Source: Mesostigma viride (taxonomy: Eukaryota; Streptophyta; Mesostigmatophyceae; Mesostigmatales; Mesostigmataceae). Taken from it: a stretch of DNA of 56,500 nt. Location: the NCBI GenBank assembly GCA_009746045.1, contig RPFO01000213.1, positions 5,206,317 through 5,262,816 of the forward strand, in the 5' to 3' direction. Positions 11,101 to 20,100 of this stretch are shown in pieces. The position numbers were made by a program, and so were the translations under genes. The notes beneath the pieces were generated by a model that saw only the letters and a list, made by a program, of their open reading frames with translations, was not told the DNA's origin and searched no databases. Within the stretch, counting starts at the first letter, position 1. Every line of letters starts with the position of its first letter.

Positions 11101-14100
11101 TCCTTACCTCCTTATCCTCCTAGAGCTATCTCTGTGTGTGCTCTCTGTTCACTAGCTGCCTTTTCTGGTGCCTTTTTTTATCAGCATTTTCTTCCCTCTT
11201 GTCTGTCGGCTCCCTTAACACATCAAAGTGTTCTGCTATGCATCAAATTGTTCTACATGCAGGTGACCACGCGGCGATCGCGATGGAGACGATGCGTCTT
11301 ATGGGCTGCGGCACCAACATCCTGGACTCCGAGATGCTGCCCTCGCTGGGCAAGGACGAGGAGGGACACCTGGTGGTGCCCAAGGACCTGGGCCAGCGAT
11401 TCGGGACCATGATCGAGGAGGCCGATGGCTTTGCGCAGGTTGGTGGTGGTGGGTGGGTTTTTGTATCTCATTGTAACAGACACTCATGATGAGCGGCTGT
11501 TTTGTGTATCACTTGGTTTCGGGACCATGGTCGAGCAGGCCGATGGCTTTGCGCAGTTGGGTGGATCACCTTTTCCGCACCAAGATACATGTATGGCATT
11601 AAGGGGTTGCTTTGCGAAGCCGAAGATACCCGCTAGTGGGCAGCTATCAATGATAGCACAGGTGGGTGGATACCCGCTAGTGGGCAGCTATCAATGATAG
11701 TACAGGTGGGTGGATACCCGCTAGTGGGCAGCTATCAATGATAGCGCAGGTGGGTGGATACCCGCTAGTGGGCAGCTATCAATGATAGCGCAGGTGGGTG
11801 GATACCCGCTAGTGGGCAGCTATCAATGATAGCGCAGGTGGGTGGATACCCGCTAGTGGGCAGCTATCAATGATAGCACAGGTGGGTGGATACCCGCTAG
11901 TGGGCAGGTGGTGCTCTGTGTATAGGGTTTATGGTGTATGATGGCGACTTTCCCGGTTGATCAAGGAGCCTGACGGCTTTGCTCAGGTGGGTGAATGATA
12001 GGTGGGCGAGGTGGGCGATGGGTGGGCGATGGACCGTGGGCTATGGGTGGGTGATGGGTGGGTGGTGACTTCATCATATAGGAAAGCAAACAGTTCTGAA
12101 ACCATGACAAAGGAGGGTGCCCAGACGGCTTTGCACAGGTGGGTGCCGGCAAACCAAGCGCCAAGCATGCAGTTGAGGGACTGACGAGTAGGCAGGTGGG
12201 TAGGCAGGCGATTCGGGGGGACAGGGACCGTCGACAGGCAGGCATCGGGGGGACCGACATCAGCAGGAAGTTGGGAAGGCTGCCAGCGCAGTGGACACGA
12301 GGGCCGTCTCTGGACCCTCGATAGGCCGGATGGTGGGTCTGGTTTTTGGTGGACGTGTCGGCATCAGGGTTGGGGCGTAAAGGGGTTCAGGAAGTTGACG
12401 TAACGTAAACACGTACGATGGCAAAAAGGGTGACGTAAAATGTAAAATTGACGTAAAGGTTTACGTGCGTAACGGAAAGACGTAACGTAACGTAAAAGCG
12501 TAAAACCGCACAAAAGCTCATGATTCTCCACCATTTCCATGGCAAGAACTAGATATTGCTGTCCGTGCAACACCTGGCGCCGCGCCGTCGGCGCGACGCG
12601 GCGCCATTAGGCCTACAAGAGCTCACTAGAGCCCCTTCACCTTGCAACTATTTGCCGAAATGCCCATACAGGTTACGTTACGTCCACTTAGGTTACGTTA
12701 CGTATTGACGCGTAAAGTGACGCAGAAAGGCACGTAAATGGGGCAACGTACGTAGAGGCATTACGTGCCATTTTTTGCCACGCAAAGCGTAGCGTAAAAC
12801 ACACGCAGTTAGGTGGTGCACGTAACGTAAACCCTTTACGCTCAACCCTGGTTGACATCTGGGTGAGCTATTACTATCAGCTAGGTTGCAAGGTTGAAAC
12901 GGACCTGGTGGAAGTCCTGCTTTTGCAGGTGACGCCGTCGTTGCGCGTGTCGCGGTGGGGCCATAAGATATGATAAATGTGGTTATTGACTATATAGCTG
13001 GGTGTCTAGGAGGCTATAAGGTACCATTGCTCATTCCTGGGTATTCGCCGGTTAATAATAAGGCATCATCATTGGGCTTTAATTAAAAGCCTTAACTGCC
13101 AATTGCCAGGATGGAAATGGGCTTTCTCCATGTCTCTCAACAGATCCGTGGAGGCTGTACTTGTGTGTGGCTTTGCGCACGCTGGCGTTCCCTGGCCGAG
13201 CTGCCATTATTAGGTCCTGCTGGTTGACTTCATGTCCGCTGTTGATGATGATATCGTGTGTGTGTGTGTGTGTCGTGGTGGCTCATGTTGCATCATCATT
13301 ACTGACTACCGGCAATTCCTGACTAACATATCTTCCACCTGTACGGGCAAATGCGTCGAGTCACGTTGGCCGCTCGGCGCGAAGGTATATTCGCCACGCA
13401 TGAAAGTTCCGGCTTGTTTATGCATGCATGTACACGGCCGGTATATCGTGCGTGTCCCAAGGGGTAGCTAATACTGTACTAAATGACTAGGTCTATCAAT
13501 AACGCGCTATTGATCACCATTTTTCACAATTGACCCATGTCCACCGCCGCGCAGGTGTTCCCGGAGCACAAGTTCCTGCTGGTGGCTCCTCTCTTATGTA
13601 GCATGCCTAGTATGACTCTTGATTACTGTCACACGTACTTGTATGTTACTGTACCGCCCCCGGTCGTGCAGGTGTTCCCGGAGCACAAGTTCCTGCTGGT
13701 GGAGGCGCTGCGCCAGAAGGGCTACGTTGTCGGCATGACCGGCGATGGAGTCAACGACGCGCCCGCCCTCAAGCGAGCTGATGTCGGCATCGCCGTCGAG
13801 GGTGCCACTGACGCTGCCCGCGGCGCCGCTGACATCGTCATCACCTCGCCCGGTCTGTCCGTAATCATCGACGCCATCATCATCTCGCGCGGAATCTTCC
13901 AGCGCATGAAAAACTATGTCATCTACCGGATGGCTTGCACCCTGCAGCTGCTCTTCTTCTTCTTCATCGCCATCATCGGCTTCCACCCGAGGAACTTTGC
14001 GACGGGAAACGACCAGGCGAACGCGGAGGAGTGGCCAGGGTATTTCGACCTTCCTGTGATCGCGCTCATCATCATCACGCTCCTGAACGACGGCGGGTGC

Positions 14101-17100
14101 ATCTCCATCGCGTACGACAACGTCGCAGTCTCCGAGTACCCCGAGAAGTGGCAGTACGTAAACTGTCCAGATGAAAAAGAGGCCAGCCGGCTTCTTTTTC
14201 ATGGCTCATGTTTCCTTCTTTTATTTGCTTGTAACAGAAACCTTGTACAGTTTGCTGACCCCCTTGTTAGTATCTTACCAATGTCGCGGTCTCTGAATAC
14301 CCTGAGTGAGCTCTCTATTGCCCTGGTGTACCCCTTTCTAGTACTAATATAAATCTTCATGGTCTTTGAATCCCCTGCATGCGTGCTGAGCAGTGGCATT
14401 ATTTGTCTCTTATATTACAGCGCCGATTTGCCTCTCTTACTACAGTGCTACTGTTGTTGAGGCTAGCAACAAACAGTAAACTATATGCTGCAGAGCGCCA
14501 GGACGCAAAAAACGCGAAAAGAGGCTTCTCAAGGAGCTGGGCTCAGCAGCCGGGGAGCTTGTGGGCATGGAGTACCTAATGAGGGTGGTGGCGGCCTTGC
14601 TGCAGGTGGAAGGGCAAGGAGGGGGGGGTGGAAGGTGGCCAGCCACCTCCTGCCATTGGGGGAGGAGGCTGCACTGTCAGCCACCCCGGCTGTCAAGGCA
14701 GCTCTCCAAACTGCCATCCTCTTGGACAAGCTCAGCAAGGCTCAACAAGTAGGGAAATAGAATCCCAGCGGGACCGCTCCCTTTTCCCGCTGCCATACCC
14801 ACTTAGGCCAGCGTACACCGCGTGGGGCAGGGTGAGATCGGCACGCCGGCGACAGCGTGCCACGCGCCGCCACCGCGAGTACACACTGCAATGCAAGGTA
14901 GTGCGTTGGCTTAATTGGCTGTGGGGAGGGGGGCAAGACCCTCCTCCTAACCCTAGAGGGGCGTGCTCTAAGGGGAGGGAGGAGGCCCTTGCGAGGGTCA
15001 AGAGGCACTGCACCTGGCACAGTCGCCGCGTAGGGGGCGTTGCGACAGGCCAGGAGCAAGAAGGTGCTGATGCAATATATGGGAAGCAGAATAAGTATGA
15101 ACAACTGCGCGCGGACGCGGTGAGTCTACCAAAGGCGGAGGTGGCGGGGAAGGCACGGCTGCTCGACCTGTTGGCTATGCGGCCGAGCTGGCGGGAGATA
15201 TATGCCAGCGAAGAGAACTGCATCAAGCCAGCGGTCGTGGCGAGCGCAAAGTATTGGAATGTGCCCAAGCCCAGCCGGGGATGCTCCATGGCTGAATGGG
15301 GCAAGCTCATGAGCCGGGCAGCGGGCGTGGGCATGGTGGCGTTCCGGGAGAGGCGGCCCAAGTGGGTGGATGGCTGCTTTGGAGTGGCCAAGGGGGTGGG
15401 TGAGCTTCGGTTCATCGTCAACAGGAAGCTGGGCAACCTGCTGTGGGTGGACCCCCCCAAGATCCTGCTACCCCACCTGGGCATCCTCGTGGAGGTCTAC
15501 ATCAAAGGCTGGTGCTACTGCGCCAAGAGCGACCTCGTGTCATACTACTATTCCATCGAGGTGCCCGAGTGGTGGTGGGACTACCAAGGGCTTCCTAGTG
15601 TGTGGTCGACTAGCGTAGGTCTGGCAGGGCCCAGGCGGAAGGTGTGGCCCGTGCTCAAGGTGCTGGCCATGGGACATTCCCATGCGGTGGCGCTGGGGGA
15701 GGCCATCCATGAGATGGTGCTCTACATGACCGGTGCCCTGGATCCGAGGCGCCAGGTCAACTACCTCTCAAGCGCAGGTGAGCTCACCTTGGTGCGCGAC
15801 GAGTGTGGCCAGCCACTGCGCTTGGCCATCGAGTACAAGGAGGAGCGCGCCGGGGAGCTTCAGATTGACCTGGAAAACCCCCCTGCCCCCATGCTGTCCA
15901 TCACTATTGATGACTTGGTGGCCAGCAACGGGCGGACCTGCGAGGCGGTGAACCAGCTCATCACGCGCGCTATTGAGGAAGGCTACCTCCCTAACAACCT
16001 TGTGCCGTCTAAGGAGAAGACTAAGATGGCGAGCCTGGAAGGGGACGAGCTAGAAGCCCTAGGGGTGGTGCACCGACGGAACGGCGTGCTGGAACCAACG
16101 GTCAAGCAGCTCAACCTTGTGATCGCCCACACGCAGGCTATACTCACTCGAGGCCGAGCTACGGCCGAGGGGCTGGCTGCCGTCTTGGGGCGGTGGTTGT
16201 GGCTGCAGATGTTAAGCCGCAGCTGCTTGTCCATTTGGCAGCAATGTTTCAAATTCATCAGCCTGCAAGGGTGGGGGCAGCGATCCTGGGTGCTGTGGGC
16301 CGGGGTGCGGGAGGAGTTAGAGTGTGCCCTGGCCTTGGCTCCCATGCTAAGGGTTGACCGAAGCGCACCTTTGGCCCGTGAGGTGGTTGCATCTGACGCG
16401 TCCACCTACGGGCAAGGTGTCGTGTACGCAACCATGGAGCCGGGCGATGTGACGGAGCTGGCGAGGGCACGAGAGGTGCGGGGGTACCCGACTTTGCTCA
16501 TACCAAGTGAGGTGGCCTACGCTGGCCCTAGGCCACTGAGCGCGCGGGCGCAACAAGCAATCACTAGCCAGCAATGGCGGGTTGGGGTCCGGAGTCGTTG
16601 GCGGGATCCGGGGATGCACATCAACGAGAAGGAGGTGCGGGCTGCAGTGAAGGGCGTGGAGAGGAGTGCGCGCAGCTTGGCAAACCGAGGCAAGCGGGTG
16701 GTGAGGTTGGTGGACTCCACCGCGGCGTTGGGCTGCTTGGCTAAGGGGCGGTCCTCATCCCACAAGCTCAACAAGCAGTGCCGCCGCTTGTGCGCGCTGA
16801 CCCTCGCCACGGGGAGTCGTTCCCAGTGGGTGTGGACGCCGAGTGCACTTCAACCAGCCGATGGCGTTTCTCGCGGCCAATCCATGGCGACTTTCTTGGC
16901 AGGCTGGGTGCGCGACCTGACCGCGGAAGGCATCCATCCTAACCCGGGGCCCCCTGCACCTGTTAGCTACCTTCCATTGCTAGAGGGGAAAGTAAAGCCG
17001 GCTACTTTGCTGGCCTACCGTCGTGGTCTTGATTCCCTCTTGACTTGGTGGGAGGCTGGTGGGCGGGCGGACGGGTCATCGTCACGAGCTGACACCCTTG

Positions 17101-20100
17101 AGGAGACATTTTGTGCGTATGTCGCCTGGGCTCATTTTCGGGGGTACAGCCGCCAAGTGTGTGTCAATGCCTTGATGGGGTTGCAACTTTATTATCCCGG
17201 TATGGTGAAGCGGTGGGACTTGGCCCGTGGCGTCCTCGCTGGGTGGAAAACACTTGTGCCCCCCCGTGCCCCTCCTCCCATTCCATGGGAGGCGGCGTTT
17301 GCACTTGCCAGCACGATGGTCATGCAAGGTCAGCGCCTTGCGGGCCTGCTGGTTGTCATCGTGTTCCGCCATTACCTGCGAATCTCGGAGGCGCTGAACC
17401 TCCGTGTTGGCCATGTGCGCCTCCAGCCTGACGTTCGGCTTGGGCCGGCTCAACGGGGCGCCCTACTGCTGAGGTCTACCAAGACCTCTAAGGGCAAGAC
17501 TCAGTCAGTGGTGGTAGAAGATGTGATGTCTGAAACCATCCTCCGTCACTGCATCGCGGGTAAGCACGCTTGGGAGGCCGTGTTCCCTTTCACCTACCCG
17601 CAATTCCGGCGCATTTGGCAGGCTGCGAGTCAGGCCTTGGGGGTCGCCCAGATTTTCACCATTCACGGGCTGCGGCATGGAGGTGCCACTCACGATTTCC
17701 TCGCGGGTCGCAGCATGGGGGACATCCAGGGCCGGGGGCGCTGGCTTAGCAGCTCCACGGTTGCCCATTATGTGGGCTTGCACCGCAGTTTGGAGGTGCA
17801 GCTGCCTGAGGTTATTCTTCGGGCCATGGCCGCCTGCCCCCCTCGGGCCTGGCGGGCTATTTTGAAATTGCCCTCCACCTAATTTGGTTGTTCATTTCTC
17901 TGTCATTATGCTAGGTTCTTTGCCCCTGGCATGGATCGCCAGGGAGGGATATAAGGGTAAGGCTAGCCTTTGCCAAGCAATAAGTGTTCCCATGAGCATC
18001 GGCGGCCGGGATGTGGCCTGCCTTTTGTATGTGCTCCACTCATTGTTTTAATAAAGAGTCTGGTTACCCTGGAGTTCCACGGTTAATAGAATCGTGGTTC
18101 TCTGAACATAGTTTCTTTATAGTGAGATGGAAGGGTAGCCGCTATAGCTAGGTTATTGGGTTCACGTGACAACCTTTTGAGGCCGGTGCGGCCTGATCCG
18201 GATCAGTCGTGGCCAAAGCTTTGGCCAGTTTTTCTTGGCCAGGTGGCAGGAGCTACGTTGAGATATAAACCTGCCACTGTCTAGGTTTCTTGGCTCATGG
18301 CGTAGTGATTAACTAGATCTAGATTCTTTCTCTCACGCAATATGTGACCTAATAGCCCCGGCAGCCTTACGTAAGCTGCCGGCAATTAGAACGCCACATT
18401 GCGTCATTTGTTCAGACGCAACATTTGCGTGGCGAAAAAATGCCGTCCGGGCCAAGGCCGCATGACACGCAAAAAAGGACAAAAACAAACCCACCTAGCT
18501 AAGGTCGGCCTCTTTTCTTTTCCCGCCCACCCTCCCTGCGTGTTTGGGGGTAAGGCTAGCCTTTGCCAAGCAATAAGCAGCTCCTTGAAAAGAGGCCGAC
18601 CTTAGCTAGGTGGGTTTGTTTTTGTCCTTTTTTGCGTGTCATGCGGCCTTGGCCCGGACGGCATTTTTTCGCCACGCAAATGTTGCGTCTGAACAAATGA
18701 CGCAATGTGGCGTTCTAATTGCCGGCAGCTTACGTAAGGCTGCCGGGGCTATTAGGTCACATATTGCGTGAGAGAAAGAATCTAGATCTAGTTAATCACT
18801 ACGCCATGAGCCAAGAAACCTAGACAGTGGCAGGTTTATATCTCAACGTAGCTCCTGCCACCTGGCCAAGAAAAAACTGGCCAAAGCTTTGGCCACGACT
18901 GATCCGGATCAGGCCGCACCGGCCTCAAAAGGTTTGTCACGTGAACCCAATAACCTAGCTATAGCGGCTACCCTTCCATCTCACTATAAAGAAACTATGT
19001 TCAGAGAACCACGATTATGCCTCTTTTATCACGGTGGCACTTTGTCTCTCCTGTGACAGTGTCACTATGCCACAGTGCCTCTTTTCTCTTGCGGTGTGAG
19101 GTAATCTCCATGGGTGGTGTGGCTTTCAATTCAATGGTTGAGTTGTTGGTGCCGGTTTAGCTTGCACTAGCTTCTCTCACACACTGCAAGCGGGCAGGCC
19201 ACTGAGGCGACAGAGCAGGTGGTGGTGGCTCAGGCAAGCAGTACAGTCCAGCAGGGGCATATGGTACAGTCTGAGGGTCATGGCATGCCGGTAGACTCTT
19301 CATGAGGGTCATGGCACTGAGCTGGGGTGATCTGCGCGTGGTTTGGGGTCTGATACTGAGCTTGATTGTGTCAAGCAAGTGTCATGAAACGTCCTGCTAT
19401 GATGATAATTATGACAATAATGTCCTGCTATGATGATAATTATGACAATAATGTCCTGCTATGATGATAATTATGACAATAATGTCCTGCTATGATGATA
19501 ATTATGACAATAATGTCCTGCTATGATGATAACAGTGTCCTGTGAATAATGATAACAATTTCATGCTAATAATGATAACAATGTCCTGCTAATAATGATA
19601 CGGCGGCACGTGGCGTTTCTGGTAGCCGTTATTGTTGTCACACGCTGACCACGCACGAGTCGTGTGACATTGTCTGATATGACATGTGTGTACTCGTAGC
19701 ACGAGTCGTGGCACTGCATGGAGGGCCAGTGCAGTGCTGCGGCCATGCGGGCGTACGGTGGGCAAATAATGTGAAGGCCGTGGGGATGAAGCGGATAAGA
19801 AGAAGGGTGAAGTCAATTTAAAAAATGAAGGCGATTATTAGAATATGCGGATAACGAGGAGGTGAAGATATGAACACGAAGGTACGAGTGGATAAGAATA
19901 GGATGCAGGCGTTGAAATTGAACATACCAAGATTACGGTGCTGCGATGACACGGCGACTGTCTGTCTCATGGCCTGACCCACAGCCTCCCTGGGCACTGC
20001 ATGGTCCCCACGGCTACAGATAGTCGATTACTGACTTCCTTATTCCTGAAAACAAGAGCACTTCAATCCTTCAATCAATGTATACACGATTCCTGGCTAT

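Larger units (their letters stand above)
14400..19030 (+). mobile_element. Tyrosine-recombinase (DIRS/Ngaro-class) retrotransposon, approximate limits
   Basis: Sits in the sense orientation in ATPase intron 6. It consists of one long ORF (14628-17882), a 3' region with an AATAAA at about 18050, and a large inverted repeat (18083-19016). A roughly 28-bp direct repeat (GTAAGGCTAGCCTTTGCCAA...) occurs just after the ORF (about 17957) and again in the inverted-repeat loop (about 18550), tying the hairpin to the element. No target-site duplication is evident, which fits recombinase-mediated insertion. Short similar flanks (GGCAYTATTTGTCTC-like at about 14395 and 19043) exist, but I cannot fix the ends. 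Confidence 0.75.

Noticed and set aside
14485-14760. Small proteins before the recombinase ORF as a gag
   Set aside because: Short, compositionally biased and without a zinc knuckle or any conserved feature.
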